A stretch of DNA of 64,000 nt. Source: Chitinophagales bacterium. GTDB lineage: Bacteria; Bacteroidota; Bacteroidia; Chitinophagales; LD1. Below the pieces are notes generated by a model, which saw nothing but the letters and a program-made list of their open reading frames with translations, had not been told where the DNA came from and made no database searches. How positions within the stretch are numbered: the first letter of the stretch is position 1; the number at the start of each line of letters is the position of its first letter. Both the position numbers and the translations under genes were made by a program. Where the stretch lies: positions 1 to 64,000 of the forward strand of contig JAEUUZ010000048.1 in the NCBI GenBank assembly GCA_016786765.1. The letters are read 5' to 3'. Below, in pieces: positions 24,808 through 33,859 of this stretch.

Positions 24808-27800
24808 CTACTTTCTTTTTAACATCCAAATCGTATTCGAAGAATATTTAGGGGCTTCTAAAACGCTTATAATCATACCATACTTGTCTGCAATTGCTTG
24901 CAATCGATTCTGAGAAGTGAAAAACAACTCACCGTGTCCCATTTTATTGAACCCAAAATTTGTAGAGAAAAACTCGCTCAACCAAGTTACTTTTTGCCCT
25001 TTTTCGTCTTCAACGTTAGCATCTTTGATGATAATTAACCCATCCGGATTCAAATGTTGAATACAATTCGCAATTACATTTTCTTGCTCCTCATACTTTA
25101 GATAATGTAATACATCGTTTATTACATAAGCATCTTGTGGTACAAATTCAACTTCAGTAATGCTTTTAGCGAGGAAATTAACATTCCGATTTTTCGAATA
25201 ATTATTATTGGCTACATCAATTTTAGGCTGGTCATAATCTACACCTGTGATGATACGATCCGGACAAATAAAATTGAGCATATACGCCATGTACCCATAA
25301 CCACAACCTAAATCGGTTATTGTACCTTTTCTTGGCAAGACCTCATGGTACGTTTTATAATAGTTTTCGAGCTGAATTTTTTTCCAAGTGTACCATTCTA
25401 ACACACCTCCTTTATATACATAGTTCATTTCTAAGCGTTGTTTAAAATAAAATGGCTGCTCAATTTCAACGCGAAGTTTTTCAAATTCATTTTTAAAATA
25501 CTGACTAATGTTTTTCGTTCTTTCAGCATATCCAACACCAAATGTTGTATCTGTAGGTTTTATTCTTGGTAAATATTTCAATGTCATTTGTCCGTTAAAC
25601 AACATAAAATCGCCTTTGCCCATAGTATGATTGATGCCATGTAACAATAAGGGCTGAATGTCTAGATTCAACTGCTCTGCCAAGAAAAATGCCCCTTTCT
25701 TAAAACGTTTCATCTTACCATCAGCAGAACGTGTCCCTTCCGGGAAAATCACAATTGAGTAACCTTCGCTCACTTTCTTTTGTAAGCGTTCGATAGCGCC
25801 TTCTGCCCCATCGGCTACCGGATAGTAATCGCCCAATTTTACCACTTGTCCGAAGAATGGCGAATTGTATACCCACTCATTCGTTAACAAAATGATTTTA
25901 GGGTGTTGCATTACCGTTATTAAAATATCGAGGAACGATTGATGGTTACTGATGATTACGGAAGGGGTAGAAAAATCGGCAAACTCTTTATTGATATGCA
26001 CTTTACGCACATTGGCCATCATATACACCAACGATTTTACGAAGTTGCTTAGCAAAACGTGGTAGATATATTTTCGTTTGGCTTTTGAAGGGAAGGGCAA
26101 TAAGTAAATTAGTGGAAAGCCAATCAGAGCCAAGAGAAATCCGCCAATTACAAAATACATAAACGCCACAGAAGCCAATAATAACGTAGGTAATGTCCAA
26201 GGTGCAAAGCCTATCTCTTTTCGATTTTGGATAAAGTAATTATACAATAGCGGCTGAATAGTTTGTCCTATGATAATCACACACAACAACCCGAGCATCG
26301 ACAACCAAGCTATAGATTTTAGTGCAGGATGTTTAGCAAAGATTAATGCACCCAAACCAAGTATGGTCGTAACTGTAGCCAAGAATATAGATGATTTGTG
26401 AGAAGACAACACATCCTTACCAGATTTGAATTTTTGCGTCAATCCATCCGTAATAAAAATGCTGAAATCGTCACCCAATCCAAAGATGAAGGTGGAGATA
26501 ATAATATTGACAATATTGAATTTCAAGCCAAATAGTCCCATAATTCCTAGAATCCAAATCCAGGTAACGGCCATTGGAATGAAGGTAATGAGCGCCAATT
26601 CTATTCTTCCATAGCTAATTAAAAGCGCAAGGAATACAATGAGCGAAGTGTACAATAAAATCTTGTTGAAATCGGTATACACACTTTCAATCAAACTATT
26701 CGTAACAATAGCTTTATCGAGAATGGTAACGCCTTTGAGTTGTTCCAGTGCAGGATATACCGATGCTCTATTGGCTTTTTTTAGTTGAACAGAGGATAAA
26801 ACGGCATATCCATCGTGCGTTTGGGCAATTTGCTCTGCTCCAATGGAATGAATAATGAAATCCGTTTCCGCTTTAGTCAAAGGCTTTGGATTACCGTTCA
26901 ACAAATCATAAAAAGCTTGAAAAGCTTCCGGCTTGAAATGATAGGCACTTGAAGCTGATTTGATTCCATTGATTACAGCTTGTCGTTTTGCATCGCTCCA
27001 ATAAGTATTCCAACGGGCAATGCGTTTTTGTTGTTCGGCTTCCGGTATCACAAAAGCGCTGATAGTGCTGTAATTTTCAATGTGATGGTTTTCTTTTTGA
27101 GCAGCTAAAGTGCCCGCCAAATTTGCCGTTTGATTCAACGCTTCATCTAACGTTAACCCTTTCGTGGATATATAAACGGTTTTCACGCTATCGCCTTGCA
27201 ATGCATTCATTGCTTTTTCAAAGCCTTTTAGTTCATCGGTTTGATAGCTTAATTGATTTAAATCGCTGTCGAATTGTACGCGATTAACAAAGAACAGAAA
27301 AACAACAGTTAAAACTGTAATACCGAGTGCCACCCATTTGTTTGGCGTATACTTTATGGTAGTAAAACGTTCAAAAGATGTAGTTGCTTCCGAAAATTCA
27401 GGGACAAAAACAGGCAAAAAAAACAAGGTGAAAATGGAAGTGCCAATTAACGTCCAACCGGCAAACAAACCAAAATCGGCTAATATGGGCGAATGCACAA
27501 ATTGCAAACTAAAGAACGAAGCCACTGTTGTGAAACTGCCTATACTCAATGGTTCTATTAAGTCGCCAATGGTTTCTTTTATAGAATGTGAATGCTTGTA
27601 ATGGTTAATAAAGTGAAGGGCATAATTAATACCAATCCCTAAAATAACGCAACCAGCGGCTAAGGCAATGGTAGAGATGGAACCTTTGGTGATGGCAATC
27701 ATACATAAAGCCAATAAGGCTCCGAATAACACAGGGAAGAAAACAATAAATGGAATTCGCTTCTTGCGGAAATAAAAGCCAATAAAGGCCAATAAGCCTA

Positions 27801-28632
27801 ATACAGTGATGGATAACGTGAGAAAAGTATCTTTTTTCAACTGTACTGCATTACTATATGCCACAGGAGAGGCTCCATAATACTGGACTTCACAATCAGG
27901 ATATGCTTTTTGTAGTGCAGCAATTTGATTTTTCAGTTGCACAATAAATTGCTCATTTACTTTGCTGTTGTTGGATGCAAACGAAGGAGTGAGTACCATC
28001 AGCACATTTTGCATGTCTTTGGTAAAGAAATAACCATCTTGCAATACGATGTTCTCGTTGAATTGCAACTGGTTCATTTTCTTCAACACCAAAGCGGTAA
28101 TACCAATAGGATCTTTTAAAATTTGCTCTTTCAGCACAATGCCCGAAGCCGATGAAAGTATACGATAATCGTTTTCCAAAGCTTTAGAAATATTTCCATC
28201 AGCTAACATCGAATCGATGGCTATGTAATCATTCTTCTCTAAGAATACTGGCGCATTGCGTTGAATTAATGCATATAACTCCAAAAACTCCTCATCGTTG
28301 GTTTTACATTTCAGATGTTGTACAAAGCGTTGAAGCGAATCACCAAAGCGTTCATCCAAGTAATCGGCAGAAGCGGTAAGCATTTCAGCAGGTACCGAGT
28401 CGTGCTTAGCGTGTATCAAAAACACTACTTTCTCCGATAATTTTGAATCCTGAAGGGTATTTAAAATTTCAGATGCTTTTCCGGCATTGGGCATCATTTT
28501 AGTTACATCTTCTTCAATCTTTAAATGTGAAGCGCCCAAACCGAGTATTAAAACAATAGCAATTAACAGACCATAGAATACGGCCAAATGTGTTTTAAAG
28601 TAGGTATATATTGTTGCAAAAACGTTCTCCAT
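24808..28632 (-). CDS. Fusion: MMPL/RND exporter - acyltransferase - SAM methyltransferase
   Basis: A 1274-residue three-domain protein. Residues 1-~800 form an RND/MMPL-type exporter: one N-terminal helix, a periplasmic domain, five helices (about 260-410), a second periplasmic domain, then five to six helices (about 650-800). After two linking hydrophobic segments, residues ~855-1040 are a PlsC-type acyltransferase with NHQSFLD (HX4D, near 894) and FPEGTRS (near 962). Residues ~1075-1274 are a class I methyltransferase with DLGCGYGY (near 1108). Such trifunctional proteins are found in flexirubin/aryl polyene-type clusters of Bacteroidota. It is last in the lon-lolA run and probably tailors and exports a lipid-linked product. 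Confidence 0.9.
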   Translation of the reverse strand: MENVFATIYTYFKTHLAVFYGLLIAIVLILGLGASHLKIEEDVTKMMPNAGKASEILNTLQDSKLSEKVVFLIHAKHDSVPAEMLTASADYLDERFGDSLQRFVQHLKCKTNDEEFLELYALIQRNAPVFLEKNDYIAIDSMLADGNISKALENDYRILSSASGIVLKEQILKDPIGITALVLKKMNQLQFNENIVLQDGYFFTKDMQNVLMVLTPSFASNNSKVNEQFIVQLKNQIAALQKAYPDCEVQYYGASPVAYSNAVQLKKDTFLTLSITVLGLLAFIGFYFRKKRIPFIVFFPVLFGALLALCMIAITKGSISTIALAAGCVILGIGINYALHFINHYKHSHSIKETIGDLIEPLSIGSFTTVASFFSLQFVHSPILADFGLFAGWTLIGTSIFTLFFLPVFVPEFSEATTSFERFTTIKYTPNKWVALGITVLTVVFLFFVNRVQFDSDLNQLSYQTDELKGFEKAMNALQGDSVKTVYISTKGLTLDEALNQTANLAGTLAAQKENHHIENYSTISAFVIPEAEQQKRIARWNTYWSDAKRQAVINGIKSASSAYHFKPEAFQAFYDLLNGNPKPLTKAETDFIIHSIGAEQIAQTHDGYAVLSSVQLKKANRASVYPALEQLKGVTILDKAIVTNSLIESVYTDFNKILLYTSLIVFLALLISYGRIELALITFIPMAVTWIWILGIMGLFGLKFNIVNIIISTFIFGLGDDFSIFITDGLTQKFKSGKDVLSSHKSSIFLATVTTILGLGALIFAKHPALKSIAWLSMLGLLCVIIIGQTIQPLLYNYFIQNRKEIGFAPWTLPTLLLASVAFMYFVIGGFLLALIGFPLIYLLPFPSKAKRKYIYHVLLSNFVKSLVYMMANVRKVHINKEFADFSTPSVIISNHQSFLDILITVMQHPKIILLTNEWVYNSPFFGQVVKLGDYYPVADGAEGAIERLQKKVSEGYSIVIFPEGTRSADGKMKRFKKGAFFLAEQLNLDIQPLLLHGINHTMGKGDFMLFNGQMTLKYLPRIKPTDTTFGVGYAERTKNISQYFKNEFEKLRVEIEQPFYFKQRLEMNYVYKGGVLEWYTWKKIQLENYYKTYHEVLPRKGTITDLGCGYGYMAYMLNFICPDRIITGVDYDQPKIDVANNNYSKNRNVNFLAKSITEVEFVPQDAYVINDVLHYLKYEEQENVIANCIQHLNPDGLIIIKDANVEDEKGQKVTWLSEFFSTNFGFNKMGHGELFFTSQNRLQAIADKYGMIISVLEAPKYSSNTIWMLKRK

Positions 28633-28644
28633 CTTCTTAATTCT

Positions 28645-29814
28645 CTATGCTTTTTCTTTTCTGAACTTCACCAAAAAATAGGTCACCAACCCGGCCACAA
28701 CAGCAGCAAAGCTGGCTAACGTAAAACTCCCTAAAATGTACTGTATCACATTTTGGTGAATCACAGCTAATGTAAGTTTTGTGCTAAAGTTAAGATGAGT
28801 TGCCTTTGGCATCCAAAGAGCACCAAACTCATAACTTAAAAAGAGCAATAGCGGAATCATGGGAGGAATACTGATGTTAGATACTACCAAAGCCAGTGCA
28901 TTATTGAGTTTCAAGCGCCATGCAAAGAAGGCTACTAAAATCATCTGAAAACCCCAAAACGGTGCAATACCAAAGAACATGCCCAAGGCTACAGAGCTCG
29001 CTTTTACTGTAGGTGACTCATGCGAACGGAAAAGATACTCTTCGAAAAACTCACTTAAACTTTTTTTTTTGAGTAGACGGTATAAATCTCGGGGTTTGAT
29101 GTAAAGCAAAAGCCAAATCACCAACACGGAATTCAGAATGCTAATACGGGTGAAATCTTTCAATGGACGAAAATGCGATACGCGCTCTTCAGCAGGTGGA
29201 TAATAGACTTTTACCGGAACGGCCTCCACGCCTACTCCATCCCATGCTGCACGCACAATTACTTCCACTTCAAACTCGTAGCGATTCGAAAAGAAATGAA
29301 TGTCTTGTAAAGGTTTTAACGGATAAAGCCGATAGCCCGATTGCGTATCGGGCAGTTCAATACCTGTTTCCAACCTGAACCAAAAATTTGAAAACTTATT
29401 CCCGAAATTGGATTTGCCGGGCACATTTTCAACGGTCATATTGCGTGCGCCAATGAAAATACAATTCTTATTTCGCTCTAATGCATCTATAAACACAGGT
29501 AAATCAGATGCGTAATGCTGACCGTCTGAGTCGATGGTAATAGCATATTCGTAGCCATTTTCCAAGGCAAACATAAAGCCCGCTTGAAGTGCAAATCCTT
29601 TCCCTCTGTTTACCGAATAGGTATGGATTTTAATGTTCGAGAATTGTTGAATAATCGATAACGTATCGTCTGTAGAACCATCGTTCACAACACAAACGTC
29701 ATCGGTATACTCCAAAACGTCTTTAATCACCTGCGCAATAGTATTGCGGTTATTGTATGTTGGGATTAAAACACAACATCTGTTATCTCTGAATCGCTGT
29801 TTCAACTGCTCCAT
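28645..29814 (-). CDS. Glycosyltransferase family 2 fused to DUF2062
   Basis: A 389-residue protein. Residues 10-230 are a GT2 domain of the dolichol-phosphate-mannose-synthase type: VLIPTYNN, VVNDGSTDDT, TIDSDGQHY (the DxD metal site) and a QSGYRLYP acceptor region. Residues ~265-380 are a DUF2062 membrane domain with two or more helices (ALGMFFGIAPFWGFQMILVAF). It would move a sugar or similar group to a lipid carrier at the inner membrane. Position between the dehydratase (two bases) and the exporter fusion (12 bases) ties it to the same pathway. Confidence 0.9.
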   Translation of the reverse strand: MEQLKQRFRDNRCCVLIPTYNNRNTIAQVIKDVLEYTDDVCVVNDGSTDDTLSIIQQFSNIKIHTYSVNRGKGFALQAGFMFALENGYEYAITIDSDGQHYASDLPVFIDALERNKNCIFIGARNMTVENVPGKSNFGNKFSNFWFRLETGIELPDTQSGYRLYPLKPLQDIHFFSNRYEFEVEVIVRAAWDGVGVEAVPVKVYYPPAEERVSHFRPLKDFTRISILNSVLVIWLLLYIKPRDLYRLLKKKSLSEFFEEYLFRSHESPTVKASSVALGMFFGIAPFWGFQMILVAFFAWRLKLNNALALVVSNISIPPMIPLLLFLSYEFGALWMPKATHLNFSTKLTLAVIHQNVIQYILGSFTLASFAAVVAGLVTYFLVKFRKEKA

Positions 29815-29815
29815 A

Positions 29816-30190
29816 TCAACTCGAGTATTCTGTGCTTAAATCGCCTTTAAATTTCAAAAACACGGTACCTTCGGCACTAATTACGGCATTTAGAACTACT
29901 CCCGTTTCTTGACTAGTCCAGTCTAACGTAAAAGTAAGCAGCGGATTCACATTTGGATTAATGAAGGATAAAAATTTCATTACTGAAGCGCCCGTTAATA
30001 CCAGGTTTTGTTGGGAAAGGACATTAAACAATTCAACACAAATTTGCGTTTGGCAAACACCCGGTAATATAGGTTGTCCGGGAAAGTGCCCTTCAAAAAC
30101 GGGATGTGTAGTATGTAAAGTAATTTGGGCAGTGAGGGTATGCTCGCCTATTTCTTGTGCAACAATATGGTATAAATTATCTAAAAGCAT
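29816..30190 (-). CDS. 3-hydroxyacyl-ACP dehydratase-like hot-dog protein
   Basis: A 124-residue single hot-dog domain with the FabA/FabZ signature HPVFEGHFPGQPILPGV, in which the His is the catalytic base. It is shorter and more divergent than housekeeping FabZ, as are the dehydratases of aryl polyene and flexirubin clusters. It should dehydrate 3-hydroxyacyl-ACP, but no acyl carrier protein or ketosynthase is found in the window. Start and upstream stop overlap by one base (TAATG). Confidence 0.85.
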   Translation of the reverse strand: MLLDNLYHIVAQEIGEHTLTAQITLHTTHPVFEGHFPGQPILPGVCQTQICVELFNVLSQQNLVLTGASVMKFLSFINPNVNPLLTFTLDWTSQETGVVLNAVISAEGTVFLKFKGDLSTEYSS

Positions 30191-30735
30191 TATTCAGTCT
30201 CGTTTTCAATCAGCTTTGTAAAGTTATATTTTATCGGCAAACCACTATGTTTTATAGTAATATGATTTGCAGCTGCATTTCTTCTTTGCTTCACCTTTCC
30301 TGCTTTCGTTTTGAGGGTTAATTGAGTTTCATTTTTTATGTTCTTCCGTTTTAGCACTTGAGCATCAGGGAAATATACGAGTGAATTTAAGTCAGAAGTG
30401 AGTACAGACAAAATGCCTTTTTTACGCAGTGGTTCGATGCAATCCACTATTTCAACACTATCTTTTGTCATCTTCAAATCGAAGAACTTGAAACCTGTTT
30501 CAGTGGTAAATACCATGCGTTGTTGAACGGAATCAATAGCTTTAACAGTAAGAATCCCACTAAAATGCTTTCCGAAAAAATCCATTTTTGTAACGTAGTG
30601 ATCAGCTGCAGCTTGTTGAGCAAACACGTGAGTAGTAAACAAACAACTACTTAACAGCAAATAAAGTAGCCACAAGTGGTTTGTTGAGCTCTTTGTTCTG
30701 GAAAGTAATGATGGTATTATCGGCTGATTTTTCAT
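30190..30735 (-). CDS. Hypothetical exported protein of the lipid cluster
   Basis: A 181-residue protein with a hydrophobic segment at residues ~21-38 (LWLLYLLLSSCLFTTHVFA), which reads either as a signal peptide cut after HVFA or as a lipobox LSSC. The mature part is beta-rich and basic near its end. Its position between lolA and the dehydratase equals that of the small outer-membrane lipoprotein of aryl polyene clusters, but I cannot confirm homology. Its N-terminus overlaps lolA by 89 bases if the ATG at 30735 is used; a TTG at 30675 would cut the overlap to 29 and still give a signal peptide. Confidence 0.65.
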   Translation of the reverse strand: MKNQPIIPSLLSRTKSSTNHLWLLYLLLSSCLFTTHVFAQQAAADHYVTKMDFFGKHFSGILTVKAIDSVQQRMVFTTETGFKFFDLKMTKDSVEIVDCIEPLRKKGILSVLTSDLNSLVYFPDAQVLKRKNIKNETQLTLKTKAGKVKQRRNAAANHITIKHSGLPIKYNFTKLIENETE

Positions 30736-31279
30736 GTAGTTCTAAGCGAGATGCACTGTAATCTTTCTTTTCGATAAAGATATAAATCACCTTGAAAAAG
30801 TCTTTCATTCCTTTGCCGATGGGCGTCATTTCTAATTTATATTGAGTGGAACTTTCGAATACTTTGGTTGAAAAGTCGGGGTTGGTCAACGCAGTTCCAT
30901 TCACACAATCGGTCATAATACGGTTCACCGATTGGAAAATCTTATTCGAACGCAAATCCACTTTAGACGTTTTTGCATCGTCTTTGATCAACATTTTCCC
31001 GTTGTTCATTACCATCAAATATTTAAATGGTGATGTATACTCCAAACGGACTTTATTGTCTTTTTCGAAATAGAAGAACCCCTTTGAAATTAACTTATCG
31101 GAAAGGGCACTTAAATTTTTCTCTTGTACAAAAGAGGCTTTGATAGAGGTGATTTTCTTCGGAATCTCAGCAAACTTTTGACGAACCAATGTTTCATCTT
31201 TTACCAACGTAAAGCCATTTTGCGCAGCAGATGTGATGATTAAACCCAAATAGAAGAACAAGAAAAAGTTGCGTTTCAT
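30647..31279 (-). CDS. LolA-like outer membrane lipoprotein carrier protein
   Basis: A 210-residue periplasmic carrier with a signal peptide (residues 1-19, ending SAAQ). The LolA half-barrel is suggested by SFVQEKNLSALSDKLISKGFFYFEKDNKVRLEY and the following MVMNNGKMLIKDDA strands. In normal cells LolA carries lipoproteins to the outer membrane; cluster-linked copies like this one are thought to carry the cluster's lipid product. It begins two bases after the lon stop and therefore depends on the lon transcript unless an internal promoter exists. Confidence 0.85.
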   Translation of the reverse strand: MKRNFFLFFYLGLIITSAAQNGFTLVKDETLVRQKFAEIPKKITSIKASFVQEKNLSALSDKLISKGFFYFEKDNKVRLEYTSPFKYLMVMNNGKMLIKDDAKTSKVDLRSNKIFQSVNRIMTDCVNGTALTNPDFSTKVFESSTQYKLEMTPIGKGMKDFFKVIYIFIEKKDYSASRLELHEKSADNTIITFQNKELNKPLVATLFAVK

Positions 31280-31281
31280 TC

Positions 31282-33747
31282 TTATTTTTTATCGTGTTTC
31301 ATAAATAATGAAAAATCGAGTTTATCCTTTATGGGCTTAGCTTGCAACGCCAATTCCAACACTTCACTCATATTGTTCACATAGTTTACTTTCAAGTTTC
31401 GAATATAGGTTTTATCTATGGCTTCCAAGTGCTTTCTGTTTTTTTCAGGCAGAATAATTTCTTTGATTCCGGCTCTTTTGGCTGCTAATATTTTTTCTTT
31501 GATTCCTCCAACCGGCAATACTTTGCCGCGCAAACTTGCTTCGCCAGTCATGGCTAAAAATGGTTTAACCCTACGTTGTGTAAATAATGACGTTAAAGCC
31601 GTTAAAATGGTAACTCCCGCACTAGGTCCGTCTTTCGGCACTGCTCCTTCCGGGAAATGCAGATGGACATTCACTTTGGCAAATATATCCGAGTCGATTC
31701 CATATTCCGCTGCATGTGCTTTTAGATAAGTAAATGCAGTTGAAGCCGACTCTTTCATCACATCGCCTAAACTGCCCGTTAATACGAGTTGTCCGCTTCC
31801 TTTGGTAACTGCCGATTCAATAAACAAAATATCGCCACCTACCGATGTCCAAGCCATTCCCACGGCAACACCCGGTTGATGTTCTTCGCTATAGATACTT
31901 TTATCAAAACGATCAGGGCCCAGCATTTCTTCTACTTCCTCAAAGGTAAGTGCTGGGTTATAGCTTTCTTCAGCAGCAACGTATTTAGCTATTTTACGCA
32001 TGATGGCGGCTAAAACTCGGTCTAATTCTCGTACGCCCGATTCTTTAGTGTATTGCTCCACCACTTGTTCCATCACTTTATCGGAAATCACTACATCTTT
32101 TGCTTTCAAGCCATGATTAGCAATTTGTTTCGGCATCAAGTGCTTCTTTGCAATTTGAATTTTCTCTTCAATGGAATACCCTTCCAACGATATAATTTCC
32201 ATACGATCGCGTAAGGCAGGTTGAATGGAATTCAAAGAGTTTGCAGTTGCAATGAATAATACCTTCGATAAATCGAATTCCAGTTCTAAGTAATTGTCGT
32301 AAAACGCATTGTTTTGTTCAGGATCCAATACCTCTAAAAGTGCGGAAGACGGGTCACCTTTAAAATCGTTACCCACCTTATCGATTTCATCTAAAATCAT
32401 CACCGGATTCGAAGATTGTGCCTTTTTCAACGACTGTACTACTCGTCCCGGCATAGCCCCAATATAGGTTTTGCGGTGACCACGAATCTCTGCTTCATCG
32501 TGTAAGCCACCCAAGGCTATACGAACATATTTTCGTCCTAATGCCTTGGCTATCGACTGCCCTAAAGAGGTTTTACCCACTCCCGGAGGACCAACAAAGC
32601 ACAAAATCGGAGATTTCAAATCGCCTTTCAACTTTAATACAGATAAGTATTCCAAGATGCGTTCCTTGATTTTATCGATACCGAAATGATCTTTATCGAG
32701 GGTAGTTTTTGCTTTTTTAATGTCGTTGTGATCTTCAGTATACACGCCCCACGGCAAATCCAGCAATAATTCGCAATAGTTCATTACTACCGAGTAATCA
32801 GCAGCAGCGGGGTTCATGCGTTGTAATTTCTCTAGTTCTTTATTTACAGCTAGTCGAACAGCGTCCGGCAAGTTCATTTCAGCTGCTTTTTCGCGTAAAC
32901 GTTGTACATCGCGATCGGGATTGTTGTGCCCTAATTCTTCTTGAATTTGCTTCAATTGCTGGTGCAAGAAGTATTCGCGCTGTTGTTTATCGATATCGCC
33001 ACGTACCTTGCTTTGAATTTGATTTTTGATTTCGAGCATTTGGAGTTCCGAATTCAGGTACTGAATAACGGTTTTCACTAACTCACTCATATCGTTAATC
33101 TCTAATATTTCTTGCTTTTTCTTTACCTCAATATTCAAATTGGAAGCAATGAAAAAGGTCAGCGTAATCGGATTATTGATATTTTTAATCATGATATTGG
33201 CCTCAGATGGAATCTGCGGATTAATCTTGATGATATTGTTCGCCAAATCTTTGATAGTCATAATAGACGCGTCAAATTGCTTATCGCCTTTCGGGAATTC
33301 CTCGGAAAGGGATTTCAATTTAACTGTCATGTAAGGATCGGTAGTTAGCAATTCCATGCTTTCAAATCTGCTTCTTCCTTGTAAAATAGCTGTTGTAGAA
33401 CCATCCGGCATTTTAATCATGCGCAGAATCTGAGCAACGGTCCCAATTTTGAATAAATCTTGAAAATTAGGTTCTTCGATGGATACGTCAATTTGACTTA
33501 CTACACCAATCAACTTATTGGTCTTATATGCCTCTTTGACAGCCAGAATGGACTTATCTCTACTAATAGTTATCGGCAATACTACACCCGGGAAAAGGAC
33601 AGTATTTCTAAGCGGTAATAAGGGTAATGTGTTCGGAATCGCTGTTTTATCTCTATGCGAGTCGTCTTCATCCAATAATATAGGTAGGAAATCGGCATCG
33701 TCATCGCTCACAGGTTTCACAAAAAAATCATCTTGAAAATTTGTCAT
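31282..33747 (-). CDS. lon: Endopeptidase La (Lon protease)
   Basis: An 821-residue ATP-dependent protease. Domains in order: N-terminal substrate domain (residues ~40-240), coiled-coil linker, AAA+ module with Walker A GPPGVGKTS and Walker B VMILDEIDK, then the protease domain with Ser709 in PKDGPSAGVT and Lys752 in GGIKEK as the catalytic dyad. All parts are complete and the length is normal. It degrades misfolded and short-lived regulatory proteins. It is the first gene of the minus-strand run that continues into the lipid cluster. Confidence 0.97.
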   Translation of the reverse strand: MTNFQDDFFVKPVSDDDADFLPILLDEDDSHRDKTAIPNTLPLLPLRNTVLFPGVVLPITISRDKSILAVKEAYKTNKLIGVVSQIDVSIEEPNFQDLFKIGTVAQILRMIKMPDGSTTAILQGRSRFESMELLTTDPYMTVKLKSLSEEFPKGDKQFDASIMTIKDLANNIIKINPQIPSEANIMIKNINNPITLTFFIASNLNIEVKKKQEILEINDMSELVKTVIQYLNSELQMLEIKNQIQSKVRGDIDKQQREYFLHQQLKQIQEELGHNNPDRDVQRLREKAAEMNLPDAVRLAVNKELEKLQRMNPAAADYSVVMNYCELLLDLPWGVYTEDHNDIKKAKTTLDKDHFGIDKIKERILEYLSVLKLKGDLKSPILCFVGPPGVGKTSLGQSIAKALGRKYVRIALGGLHDEAEIRGHRKTYIGAMPGRVVQSLKKAQSSNPVMILDEIDKVGNDFKGDPSSALLEVLDPEQNNAFYDNYLELEFDLSKVLFIATANSLNSIQPALRDRMEIISLEGYSIEEKIQIAKKHLMPKQIANHGLKAKDVVISDKVMEQVVEQYTKESGVRELDRVLAAIMRKIAKYVAAEESYNPALTFEEVEEMLGPDRFDKSIYSEEHQPGVAVGMAWTSVGGDILFIESAVTKGSGQLVLTGSLGDVMKESASTAFTYLKAHAAEYGIDSDIFAKVNVHLHFPEGAVPKDGPSAGVTILTALTSLFTQRRVKPFLAMTGEASLRGKVLPVGGIKEKILAAKRAGIKEIILPEKNRKHLEAIDKTYIRNLKVNYVNNMSEVLELALQAKPIKDKLDFSLFMKHDKK

Positions 33748-33859
33748 AATTACTTCACAATTAGTCTGAAAAATAAACGTCTTGAGTAATAGTCAATTAA
33801 TGTGCCAAGCAAAATGAAACCTTTTTTTTGGACAGTCGTATATACACAAAAAGGTCCTT

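Noticed and set aside
33820-33855. ACCTTTTT/AAAAAGGT inverted repeat upstream of the sigma factor
   Set aside because: The arms are mostly homopolymer runs in AT-rich DNA and no promoter box aligns with them, so chance pairing is likely.
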